Numbered from the stretch's first letter, positions 6,757-13,359 are shown. The stretch: 13,533 bases of DNA from CAZXSK01 sp964642855 (GCA_964642855.1 CAZXSK010000086.1:1-13533), one strand, 5' to 3'. Program-made: numbers and translations. The notes: generated by a model from the sequence alone, not told the origin.

Positions 6757-7234
6757 CATGCACTCCTGAACGCAAGCACCTGCTTAAAAGAGACTTACAT
6801 AGATTCTTGCCGCGCATAGGGGAGAATCCATGAATCCGCACCGGAGAATCCCTGATTCTCGCGCCGGCCGGATCGCTCTCTCAACCTCCTGTACAACAGC
6901 AGATTACAGCCTCTGACACGCATCTCCTGACAATCGGGATGCGCAAATCTTTACAGGCCTCTGAGCAGGCATCCTAAGACCTTTTTTTGCCAAGGTTTCT
7001 GTTCTACATCCTCACCGGACGCACCCGGGCCCCCGCTCCCTCAGGAGACGGCCTCCCCCCTGTAATCACTGGACTTATGGCAAGAAGGAGCGACGAGCCC
7101 ACCCTCCAGAGGCCGCCCGTGCCGGCAACAGTGGCGAATCGCACGGAAAGCATCCTAATTTGCCGATGGAGTCAGGGCGTCAGGGAGCGGCGCCCGAGAG
7201 AACGCAGACCCATGGCAGGGAAGGGAGGAGTGAG
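6757..7234 (+). other. Long gene-poor leader region before the PilX-like gene
   Basis: About 480 nt with no convincing gene. It is more AT-rich in 6770-7010 than the flanks. It contains an inverted repeat GAGAATC/GATTCTC (6844-6850, 6854-6860), with a nearby second GAGAATCC copy at 6823-6830, and the competing stems and T7 tract described separately (6919-6988). A short frame at 6987-7238 overlaps the PilX-like start by 4 nt, but begins with TTG without a ribosome binding site and is Arg/Pro-rich, so it is not called. The PilX-like gene promoter must lie in this region but no clear one was recognised. Confidence 0.4.
6919..6988 (+). promoter_or_regulatory. Possible attenuator with mutually exclusive stems
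   Basis: Stem A pairs CGCATCTC (6919-6926) with GGGATGCG (6936-6943): 8 bp including one G-U, 9-nt loop. Stem B pairs GGATGC (6937-6942), which is part of stem A's right arm, with GCATCC (6969-6974), so both cannot form together. A small stem GCCT/AGGC (6957-6960, 6967-6970) competes too. Stem B is followed, after 7 nt, by seven T residues (6982-6988). The arrangement resembles an antiterminator/terminator switch about 250 nt before the PilX-like gene. No known riboswitch class could be matched. Confidence 0.35.
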
Positions 7235-8668
7235 ATGACATACAGAACCGCAATGGCACGCAGTGCACGCCGCAGGGGCATCGCCTACGTCTGGGCACTG
7301 CTGTTCCTGATGATCGTGGGCAGCCTCGCTGCGACGGTCCTCAGCACCGTCGATCTGACTGTCCAGAAGGCGCGAAATACGATCGAGGTTTCCGAGGCCC
7401 GCATGGCTGCGGAAAGCGGACTGTCCTACATCCGCCACAACATGCGATACATGGCCGTCCCGGGCGATACGACCACCGACACGATGCTCTCGGAGATGCA
7501 GAAGATCCTCGATCCCAAGCTTCGGGCCGCGACCTCCGACGCCAACGGAGCCTACCTCTCGGGTGGAAAGCTCATGGTCCCCGAGATCCAGTTGGCTCAC
7601 GGGTCGTTCACCGGGGAATTCACGACCACCTCCGGCGGTTGCCTGCTGACGGTCGAGGGTTCCAGCGCCTCGGGGGCCGTGTCCCGGCGTGTGACCATCG
7701 AGTTCACTCTGGAAGATCAGCGATCGGCGATTTTCGATTACACCATCGCCTCCAAGGGACACATCAACCTCGACTCCAGCGCCAAGATCTACGGCTCGAT
7801 CAGCCAGGACGACGCCGACATCCTGTCGGTTCGGGGCGATCCGCCCGCGATCACCATCGGTGGGTCGGCCGATCTTGGCGGCGAGGCCTATGTCAGCGGA
7901 GACGACCCCAACGACGGGTACATCTCCTACAAGGGCGGCGGGTTCACCGTGGCGACGATCAAGGGCAGCTCGGCCGTTGCGAGCGCAGGCGTGCTGCACT
8001 ACGACACCCCGCCCCCGCCGTTTCCCGAGGTCAACACGGCGATGTTCGAAAGCTACGTCTCGGTACCCGATGATCTTGATGATCTGGAAAGCAAGACAAC
8101 GCTCACGAATGTGAGGATCCCGGCGAACACCAACCCGGACTTCTCCAGCAACGTCACACTCAAGGGCGTCATCTACGTCGAGTATCCCAACGACATCAAG
8201 TTCTCCGGCGGAGCTTCCGTCGAAGGCGTGATCGTCACCGGCGAGCCCGAGGACCCCAACACCGCCCCGGACTACGAAGCGGCGAAGCTGACCTTCACGG
8301 GCAACTTCTCCCTGCCCGGGATCAAGGCCCTGGAGAGCTCCGACCCGGAGCTGTATCAGCAGCTCAAGCAGTTCGACGGATCGGTACTTCTGGCGCCCAA
8401 CTTCTCGGTCGAGATGACCGGCAGCTCCGAAGCGGTCAACGGCGTGATCGCAGCCGACAAGTTCTACTTCACCGGCTCGACCGACATCATGGGCGACGCC
8501 GCCCCGCTGACCGGAACGATCATCGGCCTGAAGGACGAGGAGATGTACGTCAGCGGAAGCACGGACATCCGCATGTCGCCGATGCCGGCCGACATGCTGC
8601 CCCCCGGCTTCGATCACAGCAAGGCGGTGAATGTCAGCGCGGGCAGCTACCAGGAACTGAAGGACTGA
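7235..8668 (+). CDS. PilX-like membrane-anchored protein with bactofilin-like beta repeats (477 aa)
   Basis: The N-terminus (RRRGIAYVWALLFLMIVGSLAATVL, residues 12-36) is a positively charged start plus one hydrophobic helix, followed by an amphipathic stretch rich in small residues up to EARMAAESGLSYIRHNM (54-70). This matches the N-terminal segment of PilX-like minor pilins of type IV pilus or type II secretion systems. The rest is Gly/Ser/Asp-rich beta strands with repeated 'sxAkixGsI' turns like those of bactofilins: 182-190, 206-220, 304-336, 391-417 and 424-446. This suggests a beta-helix exposed outside the membrane. GGGAGGAG lies 4-6 nt before the ATG at 7235; the frame is open from 7160, but that part lacks such a site. 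No other pilus gene is adjacent, so it may work with an assembly system encoded elsewhere. PilX-type N-terminus is fairly sure; function in pili is inferred. Confidence 0.75.
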   Translation: MTYRTAMARSARRRGIAYVWALLFLMIVGSLAATVLSTVDLTVQKARNTIEVSEARMAAESGLSYIRHNMRYMAVPGDTTTDTMLSEMQKILDPKLRAATSDANGAYLSGGKLMVPEIQLAHGSFTGEFTTTSGGCLLTVEGSSASGAVSRRVTIEFTLEDQRSAIFDYTIASKGHINLDSSAKIYGSISQDDADILSVRGDPPAITIGGSADLGGEAYVSGDDPNDGYISYKGGGFTVATIKGSSAVASAGVLHYDTPPPPFPEVNTAMFESYVSVPDDLDDLESKTTLTNVRIPANTNPDFSSNVTLKGVIYVEYPNDIKFSGGASVEGVIVTGEPEDPNTAPDYEAAKLTFTGNFSLPGIKALESSDPELYQQLKQFDGSVLLAPNFSVEMTGSSEAVNGVIAADKFYFTGSTDIMGDAAPLTGTIIGLKDEEMYVSGSTDIRMSPMPADMLPPGFDHSKAVNVSAGSYQELKD

Positions 8669-8680
8669 TGGGAGGGTGGT

Positions 8681-8713
8681 CCCCTGGGCTCGCTGCTACA
8701 GCGAGTCCAGGGG
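8681..8713. terminator. Bidirectional hairpin between convergent genes, containing a stop codon
   Basis: A 15-bp stem (8681-8695 with 8699-8713, one G-U pair, arms beginning CCCCTGG and ending CCAGGGG) has a 3-nt loop CTA. On the minus strand the loop is the TAG stop of the response regulator, and one arm encodes its last five residues, PLDSL. On the plus strand it begins 13 nt after the PilX-like stop. It is placed to end both transcripts, although neither side has a T run. Confidence 0.6.
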
Positions 8714-9355
8714 AGTCAGACCTTCGCGGACGGCGTATTTCGTCAGGCCCGCCACGCTGTGAATGTCGAGCTTCTTCATCAGGCTGTAGCGATGGGTCTC
8801 CACCGTCTTGGGCGTCACGTGTAATACCGCAGCCATCTCCTTGGTGGTCTTCCCCTCGGCCAGCAGTTGCAGCACCTGTCGCTCCCGCTCGGACAGCGGG
8901 GTATCCTCCCTGGGCGCCTGCTCTCCGGCGGTCTCTTTCAGCAGGTCGTTCACCACGGTTCCGGCGATCTCGGGCGAGAGGTAGGTCTTGCCTTCGCTGA
9001 CGGCCCGGACGGCTTCGACGAGTTCCTCGGCGTGACAGGTCTTGACGATGTATCCGGTCGCCCCGGCGCGGAGCATTTCCTTGACGATCCGCGAGGCGGG
9101 GTGCATCGACAGGCCCAGCACGCGGGTTTGCGGGTGGTCCCGCACGATCTGGCGGGTGGCTTCCACGCCGTTGAGTTCCGGCATCGAGACGTCCATGATC
9201 GCTACGTCGGGCTGGTGCTCGGCGACCTGCTCGACCGCCTCCCGACCGTTGGAGGCTTCGGCTACCACGTGCATGTCAGCCCGGCGGGAAAGCAACCCAC
9301 GGAACCCGTCGCGGACAATTTCGTGATCGTCGGCCAGGAGGATGGTGATTTCCAT
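8696..9355 (-). CDS. NarL/LuxR-family response regulator (219 aa)
   Basis: A DNA-binding response regulator. The receiver (about 3-120) has acid residues D9/D10 (LLADDHEIVRDGF), phosphoacceptor D55 (IMDVSMPELNG), a switch Ser at S83 (GLSMH) and K105 (IVKTCHAEEL). The LuxR/GerE-type helix-turn-helix spans about 153-213: LSERERQVLQLLAEGKTTKEMAAVLHVTPKTVETHRYSLMKKL is close to the family pattern. It should dimerise and bind DNA when phosphorylated by the kinase encoded immediately upstream. The ATG at 9355 has GGAGG ending 6 nt before it, lying inside the end of the kinase gene. Only one nucleotide separates the kinase stop from this ATG, so translation is probably coupled and the two proteins form one pair. 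The gene ends inside the hairpin shared with the PilX-like gene. Target promoters are not known. Confidence 0.95.
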   Translation of the reverse strand: MEITILLADDHEIVRDGFRGLLSRRADMHVVAEASNGREAVEQVAEHQPDVAIMDVSMPELNGVEATRQIVRDHPQTRVLGLSMHPASRIVKEMLRAGATGYIVKTCHAEELVEAVRAVSEGKTYLSPEIAGTVVNDLLKETAGEQAPREDTPLSERERQVLQLLAEGKTTKEMAAVLHVTPKTVETHRYSLMKKLDIHSVAGLTKYAVREGLTPLDSL

Positions 9356-9356
9356 T

Positions 9357-11105
9357 TCAGGCCTCCCTCCCGGCTGGCTGATCGGCCAGTGGCAGCGTCA
9401 GCGTTATCGCGGTCCCCCGCCCCGGGGCGGTGGTCACGTCCATCGTGCCGCCCAACTGCCTGAACCGCTCGCGCAGCCCGAACAGGCCGAACCCGCCGGT
9501 CTGCCCCGGACGCGGCGTCCGCCACCGGCCGTCGAAACCCCGGCCGTTGTCGGAGACCGTCACGGTCACGCTGTCGGACCCTTCTTCCAGGCGGATCTTC
9601 ACCTCCGTGGCGGCGGCGTGTTTCTCGATGTTGGTCAGCGCCTCGCGTACGGCGCGGAACATCAGCCCGCGGAACTCGGGCGGCAGCGCGGGCAGGCTGT
9701 CATCGGCCTGTACCCGGCAGCGGATCCCGGCGCGCTGGCTGAACTGCTCGGACAGCCATTCCACCGCGGCTTCGAGCCCCACGTCGTAGAGCATCGGTGG
9801 GCAGAGTTCGAACGTCAGCGACCAGATGTCCTTCGCGGCGAGGTTCAGCACCTCGCTCAATCGTTCGGCGGTTTCGCGGCTGCCGGGGTCGGTGCTGCTT
9901 TCGACCAATTGAGAGGCCATCATCTTGCCCGCCACGATCGACTGGCCGATCCGATCGTGCAGTTCGCTGGAGATCGCCCGCCGCTGGCGTTCTTCGGCCA
10001 GGGACAGCTCGGTAGCCAGTTTTCGCAGTTGGTGCTGGTAATCCACGAGCCCCTGGCGTGTCTGTTCGAGCTGGTCGAGCATGGAATCGAACTCGCCGGC
10101 GAGATCGCCGATTTCGTCGTTGCGGTCCATGCGGAGCCTTTGCGACGGATCGCCGCTGGCGGCGACCTGCGAAGCGTGACCTTTCAGGCGAAGCAGCGGC
10201 GCGATGACCGTCCATCGCAGCACGAGCATCAGCAGGATCACGAACGCTCCGGTGGACAGAACCAGCAGGATACGCACCGCGTGGATCGACGCCACGCCGT
10301 GGGGAACGATCTCCCGAGGCATCCGGGCACGCACGAGCATCGCGGGCCGGCCGGCGATATCCTGCAGCAAATCACAGCCGGACAGCGTGGCCCGGCCGTC
10401 GTCAACGATCGCCGGCTTGCCCGTCTGTTGCACCCGGGCGGGAACGTGCTCCAGAACCGCCGGCAGCTCGTCGCTGTCGAGGTCCCAGATCGCCAGCTCG
10501 ACTTTTGTCAGCCTTCCCAGGCGGCGGATCTGCTCGGCTGTCAGGAAGTAACCCATGACCATCAGCCCGCGCGACGGTCCTTCGTTGGAACTTGTCAGGA
10601 TCGGATGGGCCGAGACGACCATCACTCCCCGGGAGGTCCGCCACAGGCCGGACCGGACCGCCGTTGCGTGGGCGGTCTCCCGCCAGAGTAAGTGGTCGTC
10701 GCCCAGGCGGGGGGGCAGTTCCTGCAGCGAAGCGGGGTGTGAATTCTGGAGGTCGTAGACGCCCCCGCCGACCCGCCGGCCGGTGCGGTCGTAGACGGCG
10801 AGCACGTCCAGTTCGTTGTCCACGTACGATTCGGCACAGAGATTGGACTGAACGTAGTCATCTGTGGGTTCCTGCGCGAAGGCGTAGGTATCGTCCCAGG
10901 CGGCCCAGTCGTGGCAGAGTGTTTCGAGGCTTTCGATGCGGGCTCCGATGGCGGCGGTGCATCGGTCGACGTCCCGCCGGACCTGCGCCTCCTCCAGCCG
11001 CTCGAAGCTGGGCAGGATGATCAGGGACTGGGTGGCCAGGTCGATGGCGATGAATAGCCCGACGCATGCCAGCAGGCAGATCAGGATCTTCGGACGCAGT
11101 TTCAT
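9357..11105 (-). CDS. CHASE4-HAMP-HisKA_3 membrane sensor histidine kinase (582 aa)
   Basis: A membrane sensor of the NarX/DesK-like class that pairs with LuxR-type regulators. TM1 is residues about 7-32. The extracytoplasmic sensor (about 33-275) is CHASE4-like, shown by CHDWAAWDDTYAFAQ (64-78), YVDNELDVLAVYDRTGRRV (94-112) and a second part including LAIWDLD. TM2 is about 276-298. HAMP is about 299-352 (VIAPLLRLKGHASQVAASGDPSQRL...DEIGDLAGEFDSML). The HisKA_3 H-box is RRAISSELHDRIGQS with H383. The ATPase domain has an N-box REALTNIEKHA (488-497, N492), G1 D519 (DNGRGFD) and a glycine lid GGFGLFGLRER (537-547). CHASE4 ligands are largely unknown. The ATG at 11105 starts immediately before the TM helix, but it has no proper Shine-Dalgarno; a 20-bp palindrome lies 21 nt upstream, so translation may be controlled. 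It is divergent from the RuMP genes, and its product presumably phosphorylates the regulator encoded one nucleotide downstream. Confidence 0.9.
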   Translation of the reverse strand: MKLRPKILICLLACVGLFIAIDLATQSLIILPSFERLEEAQVRRDVDRCTAAIGARIESLETLCHDWAAWDDTYAFAQEPTDDYVQSNLCAESYVDNELDVLAVYDRTGRRVGGGVYDLQNSHPASLQELPPRLGDDHLLWRETAHATAVRSGLWRTSRGVMVVSAHPILTSSNEGPSRGLMVMGYFLTAEQIRRLGRLTKVELAIWDLDSDELPAVLEHVPARVQQTGKPAIVDDGRATLSGCDLLQDIAGRPAMLVRARMPREIVPHGVASIHAVRILLVLSTGAFVILLMLVLRWTVIAPLLRLKGHASQVAASGDPSQRLRMDRNDEIGDLAGEFDSMLDQLEQTRQGLVDYQHQLRKLATELSLAEERQRRAISSELHDRIGQSIVAGKMMASQLVESSTDPGSRETAERLSEVLNLAAKDIWSLTFELCPPMLYDVGLEAAVEWLSEQFSQRAGIRCRVQADDSLPALPPEFRGLMFRAVREALTNIEKHAAATEVKIRLEEGSDSVTVTVSDNGRGFDGRWRTPRPGQTGGFGLFGLRERFRQLGGTMDVTTAPGRGTAITLTLPLADQPAGREA

Positions 11106-11126
11106 GGGGGTGGTGTTCTCGCGTTG

Positions 11127-11146
11127 CCTGCCGCCCGGGCGGCAGG
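11127..11146. promoter_or_regulatory. Perfect 20-bp palindrome upstream of the CHASE4 kinase
   Basis: CCTGCCGCCC is followed directly by its reverse complement GGGCGGCAGG. The centre is 31 nt upstream of the kinase ATG at 11105. It may be a protein-binding operator or, in RNA, a very stable hairpin in the leader. On the minus strand a TATCCT, possibly a -10 box, overlaps its upstream edge (11144-11149), although no matching -35 is seen. Confidence 0.6.
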
Positions 11147-11310
11147 ATACATTCCTATCGGACGCCCGCGAGGCACACTTGTGCGCGGGGTGAAATCCCG
11201 ACCGGCTGCGATGGCCTCTGCGTCGGGCAATGACCCCCGCCGCTGAAACAAAATGCCAGATTCGCACGCCCGGTCGATCTCGCCTCTTGGCGCCGGTCTT
11301 CGCGATCGGC

Positions 11311-11430
11311 CGGGCACGGCCGGGCACAGCCGGCAACGGCCGGCCATGGCTGGCAAGCACCGGCCACAGGCGGCATCGGCCGGGCAGCTGCGGCAAGAAA
11401 CGGCAGGATCCGGCAAGATCCGGCAAGGCG
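11311..11430 (+). repeat. Array of twelve contiguous degenerate 10-bp repeats
   Basis: Reading the stretch in steps of ten, every unit starts with (C/T)GG: GG at positions 2-3 in 12 of 12 units, C at position 1 in 11, A at position 6 in 10, and C or G at position 4 in all. The consensus is CGG(C/G)(A/C)A followed by four variable bases, often ending GGC. The last four units (CGGCAAGAAA, CGGCAGGATC, CGGCAAGATC, CGGCAAGGCG) are most alike. A partial unit precedes at 11301. The array ends in the 16-bp palindrome and upstream of the RuMP operon promoter. The 10-bp period is not a multiple of three, so it is not a coding repeat. Confidence 0.8.
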
Positions 11431-11437
11431 CCTTGCC
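11422..11437. promoter_or_regulatory. Perfect 16-bp palindrome abutting the RuMP promoter
   Basis: GGCAAGGC joined to GCCTTGCC. Its left half is the last repeat unit of the 10-bp array, and it ends 1 nt before the candidate -35 box at 11439. This is a typical place for an activator or repressor site. Confidence 0.55.
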
Positions 11438-11438
11438 C

Positions 11439-11467
11439 TTGTCCCCCTGCCCGCCGGGGGGTATCCT
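11439..11467 (+). promoter_or_regulatory. Candidate promoter of the RuMP operon
   Basis: TTGTCC (11439-11444) and TATCCT (11462-11467) are separated by 17 nt, and each matches the sigma-70 consensus at four of six positions. The predicted start near 11474 leaves a leader of about 28 nt, with AGGA ending about 6 nt before the ATG at 11502. Confidence 0.4.
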
Positions 11468-11501
11468 TGAGTCGGAAATCAGATACCCAATCAGGAACGC
11501 C

Positions 11502-12815
11502 ATGAGCAATGTGAAACTCCAAGTCGCGCTGGACTTCGTCGATCTCGATCGCGCCCTGGCCGTCGCCGGACAGGTCGTTCCGTCGGGTGCGGACATCCTC
11601 GAAGCCGGCACGCCGCTGATCAAAAGCGAAGGCCTCGACGCCGTCCGTGCCCTGCGCGACCGCTTCCCCGACGTCCCCATCGTCGCGGACATGAAAACCA
11701 TGGACGCCGGCAAGATCGAAGCCGAGTCAGCCGCCAAGGCCGGCGCGTCGATCTTCACCGTCCTGGGCTCCGCCACCGAAGCCACCCTCGCCGAGTGCGT
11801 CGAGACCGGGCGGCAGTACGGCATCGCCGTCGCTGTCGATCTGCTGGGCGTGGCCGATCCCGCCGTCTTCGCCGACCAAGCCGAGAAGCTCGGGGTCGAC
11901 TGGCTGGACGTCCACTGCGCCATCGACGCCCAGATGCGCGGCGAAGACCCCCTCGCCCTGCTCCGAGACCTGCGCGAGCGAACCGACCTGACGCTCGCGG
12001 TGGCCGGGGGAATCAATTCCGAAACCGCCGCCGATGCCGCCCGTGCCGGTGCCGACGTCGTGATCGTCGGCGGAGCCATCACCAAGGCCGTCGACCCCGC
12101 CGCCGCAACCGCCGCGATCCGCAAGGCCCTGGACACCGGACAGGCCGTCGCGTCCGAACACTTCAAACGCACCAAGGCCGAAACGCTCCGCGAGCTGCTG
12201 GCCACGGTGCGCTCGTCGAACCTCTCAGACGGCGCCCACCGTCAGCCCTGCCTTGCGGGCCTGCAGCAACTGGTAGCCGGCTCGTCGTGCTGCGGACCGG
12301 CCGTCACCGTCCGAACACTCCCGGGCGACTGGGCCAAGCCCGTCGAGGCCATCGACGTCGCCAAACCGGGCGACGTGATCGTCATCGACGCAGCCGGCCG
12401 GCCTCCGGCGATCTGGGGAGAACTGGCCACCGAAAGCGCCAAGAACAAGGGCATCGCCGGCCTGATCGTCTGCGGCGCCGTCCGCGACACCGCCGACATC
12501 CGCAGGCTGGAGTTCCCCGTCTGGTCGACGCTGGTGACCTCCCACGCGGGCGACCCCCACGGACTTGGCGAAATCAACCAGCCCATCGTCATCAGCAACC
12601 AGCGGATCGCCCCGGGCGACTGGATCGTCGCCGACGACGACGGCGTGATGGTGCTCCCCGCCGCCAAGGCGGTGGAAATGGCCAATCGGGGCGCCGACGT
12701 CCTGGAAGCCGAAAACCGCATCCGCCAGGAGATCCGCGACCAGTCCAGCACGCTGGCGAAGGTCGTCAACCTCCAGCGATGGGAAAAGAAAGGAGCCGGC
12801 GGTGCTGTCGGATAG
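11502..12815 (+). CDS. hxlA: Hexulose-6-phosphate synthase fused to an RraA-like domain (437 aa)
   Basis: The N-terminal domain (1-215) is a 3-hexulose-6-phosphate synthase, a TIM barrel of the OMP decarboxylase superfamily that joins formaldehyde and ribulose 5-phosphate (reversibly). Motifs are QVALDF (D11), ILEAGTPLI (E34), VADMKTMD (D63, K65, D68), DVHCAIDAQ (H138), VAGGI (168-171) and VIVGGAIT (187-194). The C-terminal domain (about 235-420) is RraA-like/HMG-CHA aldolase family: CGPAVTVRT (264-272), GDVIVIDAAGRPPAIWGELATESAKNKGIAGLIV (290-323), CGAVRDT (324-330) and PGDWIVADDDGVMVLP (371-386). The family's R and D (R328, D329) are kept. This fusion is known in archaea and some bacteria; whether the second domain is an enzyme or a regulator is unclear. 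AGGA precedes the ATG by 6 nt, and the frame upstream to 11253 is non-coding repeat DNA. Its end overlaps the hexuloisomerase start by 14 nt, so the two probably act in one pathway. An alternative is a related decarboxylase such as 3-keto-L-gulonate-6-phosphate decarboxylase, but the isomerase neighbour favours HPS. Confidence 0.9.
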   Translation: MSNVKLQVALDFVDLDRALAVAGQVVPSGADILEAGTPLIKSEGLDAVRALRDRFPDVPIVADMKTMDAGKIEAESAAKAGASIFTVLGSATEATLAECVETGRQYGIAVAVDLLGVADPAVFADQAEKLGVDWLDVHCAIDAQMRGEDPLALLRDLRERTDLTLAVAGGINSETAADAARAGADVVIVGGAITKAVDPAAATAAIRKALDTGQAVASEHFKRTKAETLRELLATVRSSNLSDGAHRQPCLAGLQQLVAGSSCCGPAVTVRTLPGDWAKPVEAIDVAKPGDVIVIDAAGRPPAIWGELATESAKNKGIAGLIVCGAVRDTADIRRLEFPVWSTLVTSHAGDPHGLGEINQPIVISNQRIAPGDWIVADDDGVMVLPAAKAVEMANRGADVLEAENRIRQEIRDQSSTLAKVVNLQRWEKKGAGGAVG

Positions 12816-13359
12816 GGAAGCATTCCAGGCAGCCGGCGAAGGCCTGCTGCGCCGCATCGAGGACGTGATGTCCCGCGTGGACTGGGGCCAGTTCCTGGAC
12901 CTGGCGAACCTGATCCCCCGAACCGCCGCTCCGTGTCGCACGTTCGTCACCGGGGCCGGACGCTCGGGGCTGGTCGCCCGCAGCTTCGGCATGCGACTCA
13001 TGCACGCCGGCCTGCAGGCGTACATCCCGGGGGAAACAATCACCCCCGCCGCCCGCAAAGGCGACCTGCTGGTAGCCATCAGTTGCACCGGCCAGACCGG
13101 GTATACCGACTACCTCACCGACCGCGCCAAAGCCCTCGGCGCGAAGGTCGCTGTCATCACCGCCGACGCGGTCTCTCCGCTGACCGAACACGCCGACCTG
13201 GTCGTGCGGGTCCCCGCCACAGCCGAGGACATCGTCACACGGGCGGCCGTCTTCGAGCACACCACCAGCCTCTGTCTCGACGCGGTGTTCAACGTGCTCT
13301 CCGACCGCCTGAAGGTGGACGTGGCTGCCTACCAGAAACGGCACGCGAACCTCGAGTAG
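12802..13359 (+). CDS. hxlB: 6-phospho-3-hexuloisomerase, SIS domain (185 aa)
   Basis: Interconverts D-arabino-hex-3-ulose 6-phosphate and fructose 6-phosphate, the second step of the RuMP pathway. One SIS domain is visible: TFVTGAGRSGLVARSFGMRLMHAGLQAYIPGET (47-79), GDLLVAISCTGQT (87-99), AKALGAKVAVITADAVSPLTEHADLVVRVPA (109-139), FEHTTSLCLDAVFNVL (151-166), and the family's C-terminal RHANLE ending as KRHANLE (179-185). Length is normal for the family. The start is a GTG at 12802, backed by AAGGAG ending 6 nt before it; it lies inside the end of the synthase gene (14-nt overlap), so translation is likely coupled. An oddity is ISCTGQT, where many SIS isomerases of this type have SGSGET; the Glu-to-Gln change may affect activity or substrate. 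The gene is intact and no clear terminator follows it. Confidence 0.92.
   Translation: MLSDREAFQAAGEGLLRRIEDVMSRVDWGQFLDLANLIPRTAAPCRTFVTGAGRSGLVARSFGMRLMHAGLQAYIPGETITPAARKGDLLVAISCTGQTGYTDYLTDRAKALGAKVAVITADAVSPLTEHADLVVRVPATAEDIVTRAAVFEHTTSLCLDAVFNVLSDRLKVDVAAYQKRHANLE

Larger units (their letters stand above)
11106..11501. other. Structured divergent control region
   Basis: 396 nt between the CHASE4 kinase and the RuMP genes without a credible gene. From left to right it contains a perfect 20-bp palindrome (11127-11146), an imperfect inverted repeat CCCGCG...CGCGGG with inner CACA/TGTG arms (11165-11189), a plain stretch (11190-11300), twelve 10-bp repeats (11311-11430), a perfect 16-bp palindrome (11422-11437), and a candidate promoter (11439-11467). 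Several reading frames are open across it on both strands, because the repeats contain no stop codons, but they show no protein-like features. Confidence 0.6.

Noticed and set aside
6915..6990. c-di-GMP-I riboswitch
   Set aside because: Only scattered short matches; the second conserved half of the aptamer (the tetraloop receptor side) could not be found.
6987..7238. 83-aa frame with a 4-nt ATGA overlap with the PilX-like gene
   Set aside because: TTG start inside a T tract, no ribosome binding site, Arg/Pro-rich composition without motifs. The overlap is probably chance.
11311..11430. CRISPR array or coding repeat
   Set aside because: Units are 10 bp without spacers and the period is not a multiple of three. 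Open frames through it on both strands merely reflect the absence of stop codons.
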